Source: an uncultured Erysipelotrichaceae bacterium
GTDB lineage: Bacteria > Bacillota_I > Bacilli_A > RF39 > UBA660
Direction: 5' to 3'
Assembly (NCBI GenBank): GCA_902795975.1
Contig: CADBNE010000045.1
Location: 1 to 11,892, forward strand
DNA length: 11,892 nucleotides
In this document: positions 1 to 7,783 of the stretch, one piece after another
How the letters are laid out: every line of letters starts with the position of its first letter
Position numbering within the stretch: the first letter of the stretch is position 1
Notes under the pieces: generated by a model
Told to the model about the DNA's origin: nothing
What the model saw: only the letters and a program-made list of their open reading frames with translations
The model's database searches: none
Program-made: the position numbers and the translations under genes

Positions 1-1
1 A

Positions 2-808
2 TATTATTGTATTAGGATACCAAGATTACTTGATAATTTTGATAAAATATTATTAAAACAATTATATAAAGATTATGGTGAAGAAAACAAACAAGAAATA
101 ATTAAATCTTTTTCTCAAAATATTGAAAATTATACACAAGAAATATTTTTTAATATATTTGGAAACAATGCCATTTACTACCAAAATAATTTCTATAAAA
201 AAGGTAGTAATGCAATAGAAAATGATTTATTAATTGAATTAAATGATTATCTATTAATAGTAGAAATAAAATCTGGAAATTTTACACCTGATTTAGCATA
301 TGAAAATATTGATTCACATGTAAAAACTCTAACTAATCTTGTATCAAAGGCAGGAGATCAAATATCACAATTTGAAAATGAATTATTAGAGCATGGAGCT
401 ATGAAAATATATGATTCAAATAAAAAAAGAGCAAAGCTAAAAACAACATTAGATAAAAGTAAATTTAAAGATATTTTTAAATTTGTTATTACTTTTGAAG
501 GATTTAACGAAATAGCTGCAAGAGCTGAAAAAATTAATATCATAAATCTTAATAAAAATATTATTGTTTGTTCTATTGATGACTTAGAAGTGTATGGAGA
601 TTTTTTTCAAAAAATGCCTATAAACTTTCTTAACTATATAAAAAACAGAACATTAGCTACTCAAAATACTCTAATTAACCTCAACGACGAATTAGATCAC
701 CTTGGATTATATTTAAATTATGGATGCTATTCCATGACTGTAGATGACATGATAAAAAAAGCTAAAAAAATAGGTATGGTTTTTTTGATGATTTTCGTAC
801 TCCAATAG
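2..808 (+). CDS. PD-(D/E)XK nuclease-like protein, N-terminal part of a frameshifted gene (5' end outside window)
   Basis: The reading frame is open from the window edge, so the true start lies upstream; a start at the internal ATG (401) would cut through the nuclease-like domain. Residues about 71-92 of the visible part carry a PD-(D/E)XK signature: an acidic ENDLLIEL strand, then IVEIKSG, giving D75, E88 and K90 of a D-x12-E-x-K catalytic set. This predicts a metal-dependent DNA or RNA nuclease, with the substrate unknown. The frame ends in a short unrelated tail (IGMVFLMIFVLQ) at the stop 806-808. In the neighbouring frame the protein continues smoothly as YGFFDDFRTPIDEYYNG up to a SEC-C motif. 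This is therefore the front half of one gene of at least 460 codons. The nuclease call is from motif only; no closer family is recognised. Confidence 0.7.
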   Translation, partial: YYCIRIPRLLDNFDKILLKQLYKDYGEENKQEIIKSFSQNIENYTQEIFFNIFGNNAIYYQNNFYKKGSNAIENDLLIELNDYLLIVEIKSGNFTPDLAYENIDSHVKTLTNLVSKAGDQISQFENELLEHGAMKIYDSNKKRAKLKTTLDKSKFKDIFKFVITFEGFNEIAARAEKINIINLNKNIIVCSIDDLEVYGDFFQKMPINFLNYIKNRTLATQNTLINLNDELDHLGLYLNYGCYSMTVDDMIKKAKKIGMVFLMIFVLQ

Positions 809-1386
809 ATGAATATTACAATGGAAAATATTATGGAAATGAGATTGAAAAGCCTAAATTAAACTATCCATTTTTTATTAATGGAATTATTAATTATATA
901 AATATTTGCAATATAAAATATGGAATAATAGTTGGTTATAGTTTAATATCCTGTAATAGTGAGTATCTAAATACAATTGATTCCTATATAAAGGAAATGA
1001 TTAATTTATCTAAAAACAGTAAGAAAAATAAATATATTTCTATCCAAATAACAGACTATCTACTTATTATTAGTTGTAGTATTAATAAATTTAATGATGA
1101 GAAATATCTAATTCAACAATGTTATGCAAATTTAAAGATTAGTAATGTAGAAGAAGCCTTCGCTACATTCATTATCTATGATAATAATGAAAATATTAAT
1201 GATATTAAAATTTTACATTTAACTAAAAGTGACTATCAATATCATAATGATTTAGAAATTGAAATAATTGCAAATCAATTAAAAATAAACAGAACCACTT
1301 TGACACATGCAAAAAGTAAAATAGGAAGAAATGAACAATGTCCATGTGGCAGTGGTAAGAAATACAAGAAATGTTGTGGTAAATAA
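766..1386 (+). CDS. C-terminal part of the same frameshifted nuclease-like gene, with SEC-C zinc motif
   Basis: This frame is open from 766, just after an in-frame TAA at 763-765, to the TAA at 1384-1386. The first ATG is at 997, but its upstream AAGGA lies directly against the start, and good protein-like sequence continues before it. I therefore read it as the continuation of the gene upstream, not an independent gene. The last residues, NEQCPCGSGKKYKKCC, form a perfect SEC-C motif (C-x-C-x8-C-C), a zinc-binding tail first known from SecA and also found on many unrelated proteins, including nucleases of mobile regions. The middle part has no recognisable domain. If the frameshift is real, the locus is a pseudogene or makes two polypeptides; if it is a sequencing error, the gene is intact. 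Confidence 0.65.
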   Translation, partial: KNRYGFFDDFRTPIDEYYNGKYYGNEIEKPKLNYPFFINGIINYINICNIKYGIIVGYSLISCNSEYLNTIDSYIKEMINLSKNSKKNKYISIQITDYLLIISCSINKFNDEKYLIQQCYANLKISNVEEAFATFIIYDNNENINDIKILHLTKSDYQYHNDLEIEIIANQLKINRTTLTHAKSKIGRNEQCPCGSGKKYKKCCGK

Positions 1387-1418
1387 AAATAGAAAATCAA
1401 AAATGATTTTCTATTTTT
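1385..1418. terminator. Bidirectional intrinsic terminator between convergent genes
   Basis: This is a perfect 15-bp inverted repeat (arms 1385-1399 and 1404-1418) with an AAAA loop. On the + strand the right arm runs into a T tract (1414-1419). On the - strand the hairpin is followed by a T-rich stretch. It overlaps the stop codons of both the nuclease-like gene (+) and the helicase gene (-), so it can end both transcripts. The stem is AT-rich, with only two G-C pairs. Confidence 0.7.
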
Positions 1419-4400
1419 TCTTTTAACAATTCTATATTTTGCTCCAGTTCATCTATTTTATATAAAAACCATCCTTTATTTAAACATTTTATAAATTTAT
1501 CATATCCAAATAATTCATCAACAATTAATATTTTTTCTTTCTCATAAATTAAAATAGAATTAATTGTAACATCATCTACTTCAAAATTTGCAAACAAATA
1601 ATCAGGTTTTCTAATAGAATTACTTTTTAAATATTTAAAATAAAAAGTATATTTTTCATAATTATTATTCAAAGAATAATCAATAATAGAATTCCAATCA
1701 TTTAATACGATTGCATTTGATGATTCATTATCGATATAATCACTTATTAAGCACTCCTTTATATGATTGGCTTGATTTGAATCTTTAATTTCATCCTCTA
1801 CATTTTCACCTAGAAAATATTTTTCAACAAAATCCCATCGTTTATCGCTTTCACTATTATCAAAATTTCTAAAGAAATAATCTAATATTTTTACGGATCT
1901 ATAATGTTTTTCTTTTGCAAGTTCTACATATGAATTTTTATAAAGAATCTTATCTTCAACTATATTTTTTATTTTGTCTGGTGCATTTAAACGAATAAAT
2001 ATTTCAGGATTATTTCCACCCTCAACTTCAAAAGTAATTAAATCTAATAATGATAATAATTTTAATAAATCACCATCACTTTTATTTTCAGAATAAAATT
2101 TTTCAATTTCATTAATATCATTAACACTAAAAAATCTTAACAAAGTTGATTTTTTTAAAACTCTCATACCTAATTCTCTTAAATTACCATTACTCACTTG
2201 ATACTTAACGATTTCATTATTTTCTCTTCTTTTAATACATTCATTATTATAATCTATAACATCAAAATACGTATTAGCAATAGATTCTGCTTTACTATCA
2301 TTAATATATCTTTCTTTTATTTTTTCTTTAAATTCATCTTTAGTAAAATAGTTTCTATCAAATTCACTTAGTTTATCAGTAATATAATTTATTTCATTTT
2401 TAGCTTGTTCAAATAAATTTGATAGCATACCATTCTTAGTTCTTATCTTTAATTTAACTCTATTGTAAATAAATTTTCCATATTCATCTAAAATATCACA
2501 TTGGTTTTGAAAAAACATATATTTAAATTTAGCGAAAGACATATTAGCTCCAAATTCCTCTTCCCATATATTTTTTAAATCAATCTCAAATATATCACCA
2601 ATGTCAGTTGTACTAACTCCCCTAGAATCAAGTTCTTTTACTCTACCACTGCTAATCTTTTTAAAATATTTTCCATATTTGCTAGCTAGTACCTCAGTTT
2701 CATGTTTATAGTCAATTGAAAAATATCCTTTAGTAAATATTGAACTAGGTCTTGAGATTAAAACATATATCTTAAACGTTTCAAATAAATCCTTTTCTAA
2801 CATTAATAATACAATCTTTAGTTTATTTACTAATTCATCATTATCAACTCTTCCAAATACACCATCAAACATTTTAGGATTTACCAAGAAATTTCTATGC
2901 TCTCCATTATTTAAATATGTATCATATATTATTGATAAACATCTTTTAATGTGAAATTGTCTTATTTGGGACATTCCAAAAAGATTATTCATATATTTCA
3001 AATCACCATTAAAATAATCAACAATTGCCTTTCCAATCATATTTTTATCGCGTGCTGCTCTACCTATTTCTTGAATGTAATCACTTAGTCCACCTGTTAC
3101 TGCATAATGATATACATTTTTTATATCTGGAATATCGATACCCATACCAAAAGCCTTAGTAGCATACATTACATTTATCTCACTATTTTTAAATTTTCTC
3201 ATTGATTCTGATTTTTCAAAAGAATCTTCCATTCCGCCAGTATATACACAAGTTTTATTTTTATATATTGATAATTTTTTATAATCTTTTTCTCCATTTT
3301 TCATATAATGAGCAATTGAACTATACGGACAATAAATAATTGTTTTTTGATTATTATTTAACCAATTTTCAATTCTATCACTCAATATTTGAACCTTTTT
3401 TTCTTTATACTCATCATACGACTTATCAGTATAATTGTTTACTTCAAATTCAATATTTTTTCTTTTTGCTGAGCCAATTTTTATTATTGGATCATTCATG
3501 TATAAACTTATAATTGTATCTGAAACACTGTCATCTGGGCCACCATTTACTGCGGTTGCGGTACATGCAAATATAGGAAAATCATATGATTTTTTTTCTT
3601 TACCTGCTTTATCCTTTTTTATACGCATCCTATTTAAATAAGTTCCAAGATACCAATAATCAGGTCTAAATCCTACGCCCCAGGTTGTAACTATGTGTGC
3701 CTCATCAACAATTACAAGTCCAATCTCTCTATCTCCAACCAAGGTTTCTAAAGAATGTGATAAAAGTGTTTCAGGGCTTACATACAATAAATCTATTTTT
3801 CCTGTTTTAACATCATTAATTATTTTTTCTCTTTCAACCATTGTAGCAATATCACTATTTAAATATGCTGATTTATTATATCCAGCTTTTTCTAAATTTT
3901 TTTGTTGATCTAGTTGCAAACCTTTTAACGGCTCAATTATAATAATTAATTTTTTATGTTTTTGCGCTAAGTATATAGATGGAATTTGAAATATCATTGA
4001 CTTCCCGGCGCCTGTTGGTGCAGTTATAAAAATATCTCTATATCTTTCTCCTTTATATGCTTTTTCTGCTTCAGATACAATATACTCCATTATTTCTGCT
4101 TGAGATATATTCTCCATTTCATTTGATATCTCTGGTTGTCTATAAAATTCTAACATTCTAAAAGAAAAATTTTCTTTTTTTAATATTTTTTCTGCTACTT
4201 CTATTAATCCATCTTTTAACGTATCATCTACTACATATTCACCCCTATATTCATACAAACTTGTAATATTATTATTTAGCAAAAAAGCTTTTAGAGAATT
4301 CAAAATAAGATTAGAAATCTCTGTATTACAAATCATTTTATATGAAATAATTTTATTTTCAGTTTTCTTTATACTATTAATGTGTTCTAAATATCTAATT

Positions 4401-4945
4401 ACATCATCACCAATATCAACAACATAAGTTTCATCACTAATAACTCCCATATTAATTTTATTACTAAAAAAATCAGTAATATAATCAACATAAGCACTAT
4501 GTGGATTTTCTAAATTATAATAACTAACGTAATAAATATCATCTATTTTTTCTACTCGTGAATAAAATTTAGCTAAAAAATTATCATTATTTTTTACTTT
4601 TGTTGCATTCAATGATTCTTTATACTCAGAAAATTGCTCATCACTTATTTTTAAATCCATTGGATAAATATCTGGATAAATATTATTATTAATTATTTCA
4701 ACAGATACTTTTCCCGATTTAACTCTTATATTTATAAGTTCAATAATTAATTCATATTCCTCATAAACAATCCATAAAGTTTCTTTATTCTTTTTTATAA
4801 TTAAGGATTCCTCAAGATTCTCTTTATAATCATCTGTATATTTCAAAATATCTAATTTATCATCAACTGACGAATTAATTAAAGGTTCTTCTATAATATT
4901 TAATAAAAATTGTTTATCAAACCCCTTATAAACTTTTAACTTCAT
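1397..4945 (-). CDS. RecQ-like superfamily 2 DNA helicase with long N- and C-terminal extensions, coupled to a Sau3AI-like endonuclease
   Basis: This 1182-aa protein is predicted to be an ATP-driven 3'-5' DNA helicase or translocase. The helicase core spans about residues 280-660: Walker A TAPTGAGKS (308-316), motif Ia IIEPLKGLQ, YVSPETLL (388-395), DEAH box (414-417), the RecQ-type aromatic loop TTWGVGFRPDY (420-430), motif III CTATA (461-465), motif V ATKAFGMGIDIP (595-606) and motif VI QEIGRAARD (625-633). It is about twice the size of housekeeping RecQ. No RecQ zinc-binding cysteine cluster or HRDC domain is visible. The first 280 and last 500 residues match nothing I recognise. The start ATG at 4945 has a strong AGGAGG (4958-4953) that overlaps the stop codon of the endonuclease gene, only 11 bp away, so the two are probably translationally coupled. 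Function in defence is inferred from context. Confidence 0.85.
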   Translation of the reverse strand: MKLKVYKGFDKQFLLNIIEEPLINSSVDDKLDILKYTDDYKENLEESLIIKKNKETLWIVYEEYELIIELINIRVKSGKVSVEIINNNIYPDIYPMDLKISDEQFSEYKESLNATKVKNNDNFLAKFYSRVEKIDDIYYVSYYNLENPHSAYVDYITDFFSNKINMGVISDETYVVDIGDDVIRYLEHINSIKKTENKIISYKMICNTEISNLILNSLKAFLLNNNITSLYEYRGEYVVDDTLKDGLIEVAEKILKKENFSFRMLEFYRQPEISNEMENISQAEIMEYIVSEAEKAYKGERYRDIFITAPTGAGKSMIFQIPSIYLAQKHKKLIIIIEPLKGLQLDQQKNLEKAGYNKSAYLNSDIATMVEREKIINDVKTGKIDLLYVSPETLLSHSLETLVGDREIGLVIVDEAHIVTTWGVGFRPDYWYLGTYLNRMRIKKDKAGKEKKSYDFPIFACTATAVNGGPDDSVSDTIISLYMNDPIIKIGSAKRKNIEFEVNNYTDKSYDEYKEKKVQILSDRIENWLNNNQKTIIYCPYSSIAHYMKNGEKDYKKLSIYKNKTCVYTGGMEDSFEKSESMRKFKNSEINVMYATKAFGMGIDIPDIKNVYHYAVTGGLSDYIQEIGRAARDKNMIGKAIVDYFNGDLKYMNNLFGMSQIRQFHIKRCLSIIYDTYLNNGEHRNFLVNPKMFDGVFGRVDNDELVNKLKIVLLMLEKDLFETFKIYVLISRPSSIFTKGYFSIDYKHETEVLASKYGKYFKKISSGRVKELDSRGVSTTDIGDIFEIDLKNIWEEEFGANMSFAKFKYMFFQNQCDILDEYGKFIYNRVKLKIRTKNGMLSNLFEQAKNEINYITDKLSEFDRNYFTKDEFKEKIKERYINDSKAESIANTYFDVIDYNNECIKRRENNEIVKYQVSNGNLRELGMRVLKKSTLLRFFSVNDINEIEKFYSENKSDGDLLKLLSLLDLITFEVEGGNNPEIFIRLNAPDKIKNIVEDKILYKNSYVELAKEKHYRSVKILDYFFRNFDNSESDKRWDFVEKYFLGENVEDEIKDSNQANHIKECLISDYIDNESSNAIVLNDWNSIIDYSLNNNYEKYTFYFKYLKSNSIRKPDYLFANFEVDDVTINSILIYEKEKILIVDELFGYDKFIKCLNKGWFLYKIDELEQNIELLKEKIENHF

Positions 4946-4952
4946 ACTACTT

Positions 4953-4958
4953 CCTCCT
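4953..4958 (-). promoter_or_regulatory. Shine-Dalgarno site of the helicase gene overlapping the endonuclease stop
   Basis: AGGAGG sits 7 nt before the helicase ATG and shares bases with the TAG stop (4959-4957) of the upstream endonuclease gene. This arrangement favours translation re-initiation and fixes the helicase start at 4945. Confidence 0.75.
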
Positions 4959-6339
4959 ACCTATACTCTTCCAATATATTCTCTATATATGTATTATTTA
5001 ACCAAAAACATTGTTTAGTATACTCTGATACACCTGTTAATATATCATTAACTGGTAATGGATATGTATCTTTAGCATCTCTAGCATGAGGTCTAACATG
5101 ACATACTTTATTATCAGACATACCAGGAAAATTAGTCTTTCTAATACCATTATCTATAGATTTAATAATATTACCATTTTTAATAACATCATATGTTTTT
5201 AACCACATATCTTTTACATATGTATCAATATCTAATTTAGGCATATTCCATAACTTAATACCTTTAAATATATAATCATTATTCTCTTTCTTAAATACAA
5301 AGAACATATACTTAGTAGTTTCTAATTCTTCTTTAAGTTTACAGTTATTCCACTCTTCTTTAATAATATCTGTAAACTTAAATGCAGGAAATGGTAAAGA
5401 TTCTTTAATCTTACCATTCTCTTCTATTCTAATAGTTCTTGGAATTATATTAGCTTTTTGAAATTCTTCAGTATCTGCTAATCTACCATTTACATTAAAC
5501 ATTCTACTTACTATAATACCATTTATATTCTTAGCATTACTATCTATATTAAATATATTAATTAATTCACTTTGTGATTTACCTTTATATTTATTTATCA
5601 CATTATTTACAAAGTTATTAAATGTATCTGTAGTATTCTTTAATACTTTTTCTACATCACTATAATCCCCTATATATTTTCTTACTAATTGTGTCATATA
5701 AGAATTTTTAAAACAGAATGCTCTTTGCATAGCTGGTATATTATTAAATGGTTGTTTTCTTACTGAACTACTATTAGCACCTTTAGGACATGCTCCTAAA
5801 TACATAGTATCTGCTTCAGATATTTCATGTGCTTTACCATCTTTAATTTTATTAATTATATTATTCCAATCTTCTTCTATTTGTACAAAATCTTCTGAAT
5901 TAACTAATTCTAATAACTTTTCATGAGTTATTTTTAAATCTTTCTTATCTTTATTCTCTTCATATAAATACCATAATAACTGTATAGTATTATTCTTATA
6001 CCAGAAATGACTATTTCTAAATGTATTTTTATATTCTGTTTCATAATCTATTATATTTAGTACTAATCTTTCTTTAGCGCTTAATCTACCATCTTTTAAT
6101 ACTTTATAAGGTGTAACTTTTAATTCTATTCCAGCAGGCATAAAATCAGGTTCTGAATCACTATTATTATCCATACCAAATAAATACTTTTCAACTAATT
6201 GTCCTAATCCACCTTTATTAGCTTCTTTATCTTCTATAGTAACTACTTCTTTATTTAATATATCATTAATAGATTTACCTATAGCAGACTTAGATATTAA
6301 TTCTATTTCTTCTCTATTATATAGTCTACCTTTTTTCAT
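4957..6339 (-). CDS. Type II restriction endonuclease, MutH/Sau3AI family (expected site GATC)
   Basis: The 460-aa protein is close to the length of Sau3AI, which is about 490 aa. The N-terminal domain has the MutH/Sau3AI catalytic core: GGLGQLVEKYLFG (43-55) with an acidic residue at E50, then PDFMPAGIELKVTPYK, giving D65, E72 and K74. The D-x6-E-x-K spacing is that of MutH. The C-terminal half ends with a conserved-looking HVRPHARDAKDTYPLP stretch and, as in Sau3AI, is probably a second, allosteric DNA-binding domain. It should cut unmethylated GATC; the specificity is inferred from the family and from the paired methyltransferase. I chose the ATG at 6339, which has AGGTG 6 nt upstream, over the in-frame GTG at 6348, which lies inside that Shine-Dalgarno. 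It is divergent from the methyltransferase and followed by the helicase. Confidence 0.9.
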   Translation of the reverse strand: MKKGRLYNREEIELISKSAIGKSINDILNKEVVTIEDKEANKGGLGQLVEKYLFGMDNNSDSEPDFMPAGIELKVTPYKVLKDGRLSAKERLVLNIIDYETEYKNTFRNSHFWYKNNTIQLLWYLYEENKDKKDLKITHEKLLELVNSEDFVQIEEDWNNIINKIKDGKAHEISEADTMYLGACPKGANSSSVRKQPFNNIPAMQRAFCFKNSYMTQLVRKYIGDYSDVEKVLKNTTDTFNNFVNNVINKYKGKSQSELINIFNIDSNAKNINGIIVSRMFNVNGRLADTEEFQKANIIPRTIRIEENGKIKESLPFPAFKFTDIIKEEWNNCKLKEELETTKYMFFVFKKENNDYIFKGIKLWNMPKLDIDTYVKDMWLKTYDVIKNGNIIKSIDNGIRKTNFPGMSDNKVCHVRPHARDAKDTYPLPVNDILTGVSEYTKQCFWLNNTYIENILEEYR

Positions 6340-6412
6340 AAAAATCACCTTTCGATCTTGTTTTAGTATTAAAAATAGTTTAAAATATATATAGAAATAT
6401 TTAATATAAATG

Positions 6413-6441
6413 TTGATCTTTCTCTTTAAATATATTATAAT
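6413..6441 (+). promoter_or_regulatory. Promoter of the methyltransferase gene, with a GATC site inside the -35 box
   Basis: The -35 box is TTGATC (6413-6418) and the -10 box is a perfect TATAAT (6436-6441), with an ideal 17-bp spacer. A start near 6448 would leave a short leader before the AGGAGGT (6467-6473) and the ATG at 6479. The last four bases of the -35 box are a GATC, the expected target of the enzyme encoded downstream. Confidence 0.75.
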
Positions 6442-6448
6442 ATATTTA
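6427..6448. repeat. Perfect 22-bp palindrome over the methyltransferase -10 box
   Basis: The half-site TAAATATATTA (6427-6437) is followed directly by its exact reverse complement (6438-6448). Its centre, ATTATAAT, gives a TATAAT on both strands: 6436-6441 (+) and 6439-6434 (-). It could be an operator or a symmetric, bidirectional -10 element serving both divergent genes. The - strand has only a weak -35 match (TTTATT, 6462-6457). All-A/T composition makes a chance palindrome possible. Confidence 0.5.
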
Positions 6449-6478
6449 TATGAATTAATAAATAACAGGAGGTAATAT

Positions 6479-7717
6479 ATGAAAAAAACATTAGTAGAAT
6501 TATTCGCTGGAGTTGGTGGATTTAGAGTTGGTTTAAACCATGTAGAATTAAAAAATGATAAAGTAATAGAAAAAGGTAATTGGGAATGTCTATGGGCTAA
6601 TCAATGGGAACCTGCTACTAAGAATCAAGAAGCATATGATTGTTATATTAAAAGATTTGGTAGTGATAATGTATCAAATGAAGATATATTTAGTGTAAAT
6701 AAACATGATATACCAGACCATACTTTATTAGTAGGAGGATTTCCATGTCAAGATTATTCAGTAGCACAATCTCTTACTACTAGTAAAGGTATAGATGGTA
6801 AAAAAGGTGTACTATGGTGGGCTATAGATGAAACATTAGAAGTAAAAAGACCACCATTTGTATTATTAGAAAATGTAGATAGATTATTATTATCTCCTGC
6901 TAGACAAAGAGGTAGAGATTTCGGTATGATACTTAGAAGTCTTTATGATAATGGATATGATGTTGAATGGAGAGTAATTAATGCTGGTGAATATGGTTTA
7001 CCACAAAAACGTAGAAGAACATATATATTTGCATATCATAAATCTACTAACTATTATAAAGAAATGAGTAAATATAAAGATAGAGAAGTAATATTTGAAA
7101 AAGGTATGTTTATTAATCAATTCCCTATCAAAGATGAATATGAAGCTATTAATGAAGCTGATTTAGCTGGTTTTAAAGATTTAGTAGAAGTAAGTAATAT
7201 GTTTAAATGTACTTTCTATAATGCTGGTAGAATGCATGATGGTGGTATATATACTGTTAAAGTTAAAGCTGATTATAATTTAATATATCCACTTAGAAAT
7301 GTAAGAGAAGAAAATGAAGTAGATAGTAAATACTTCTTATCAGGTGATAAATTAAAGAAATTTGAATACTTAAAAGGTAGTAAAAGAATACCTAGAGTTA
7401 AACCTAATGGAGAACCTTATTTTTATGCTGAAGGTGCTATGCCATTTCCAGATAACTTAGATGCTCCTGCTAGAACTATGTTAACAAGTGAAGGTGGAGT
7501 AAGTAGAACAACACATGTTATAGAAGATTTTAAAACTAAGAAACCTAGAATTTTAACACCAGTAGAATGTGAAAGAATAGATGGATTCCCTGATGGATGG
7601 ACAGATACAGGTATGTCAGAGAAGAAAAGATATTTCATGATGGGTAATGCCTTAGTAGTTGGTGTTATTGAAAGAATTGGTATTGAAATAGAAAAGATAA
7701 TTGAACAAGAAGACTAA
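6479..7717 (+). CDS. DNA (cytosine-5-)-methyltransferase, M.Sau3AI-like, expected to modify GATC
   Basis: The enzyme transfers a methyl group from S-adenosylmethionine to C5 of cytosine in DNA and should protect host sites from the divergent endonuclease. All main C5-methyltransferase motifs are present in order: I, LVELFAGVGGF (5-15), SAM binding; IV, GGFPCQDYS (86-94), with catalytic Cys90; VI, ENV (131-133); VIII, QKRRRTYIF (176-184); IX around RTMLTSEGG (332-340); X, GNALVVGVIERIG (389-401). The region between VIII and IX (about 185-330) is the target-recognition part. The length of 412 aa fits M.Sau3AI. The start ATG has AGGAGGT (6467-6473) 5 nt upstream. The predicted product is GAT-m5C, inferred from the Sau3AI-type partner. 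Confidence 0.93.
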   Translation: MKKTLVELFAGVGGFRVGLNHVELKNDKVIEKGNWECLWANQWEPATKNQEAYDCYIKRFGSDNVSNEDIFSVNKHDIPDHTLLVGGFPCQDYSVAQSLTTSKGIDGKKGVLWWAIDETLEVKRPPFVLLENVDRLLLSPARQRGRDFGMILRSLYDNGYDVEWRVINAGEYGLPQKRRRTYIFAYHKSTNYYKEMSKYKDREVIFEKGMFINQFPIKDEYEAINEADLAGFKDLVEVSNMFKCTFYNAGRMHDGGIYTVKVKADYNLIYPLRNVREENEVDSKYFLSGDKLKKFEYLKGSKRIPRVKPNGEPYFYAEGAMPFPDNLDAPARTMLTSEGGVSRTTHVIEDFKTKKPRILTPVECERIDGFPDGWTDTGMSEKKRYFMMGNALVVGVIERIGIEIEKIIEQED

Positions 7718-7739
7718 AAAAGATGATGAGTATCATCTT
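7716..7739 (-). terminator. Intrinsic terminator for the leftward toxN operon
   Basis: An 8-bp perfect stem (AAGATGAT/ATCATCTT, 7720-7727 and 7732-7739) has a 4-nt loop. On the - strand it runs into six T residues (7721-7716), making it a terminator for the 7784-8650 gene transcript. It overlaps the stop codon of the methyltransferase. Confidence 0.65.
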
Positions 7740-7746
7740 ATTAAAT

Positions 7747-7774
7747 AAGACTGTAGCAAAACTACAGTTTTTTT
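7747..7774 (+). terminator. Intrinsic terminator of the methyltransferase gene
   Basis: The stem ACTGTAG/CTACAGT (7750-7756 and 7762-7768) has a CAAAA loop and can be extended by A-T and G-U pairs to 7747. It is followed on the + strand by a run of seven T (7768-7774). It is a classic rho-independent terminator and may also work weakly leftward. Confidence 0.8.
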
Positions 7775-7783
7775 ATAAACAAA

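Noticed and set aside
754..761. A_AAA_AAA_G run in the correct phase for programmed -1 frameshifting
   Set aside because: A -1 shift here meets an in-frame TAA at 763-765 at once, so it cannot join the two halves. The A7 at 764-770 is in the wrong phase for a standard slippery heptamer.
3435..3908. Small + strand open frames inside the helicase gene, and similar ones at 7423-7638, 8937-9137 and 11591-11785
   Set aside because: They lie antisense to strongly supported genes, lack good ribosome binding sites and show no recognisable protein motifs.
6340..6348. GTG at 6348 as start of the endonuclease
   Set aside because: The GTG is part of the AGGTG ribosome binding site that fits the ATG at 6339 with 6-nt spacing.
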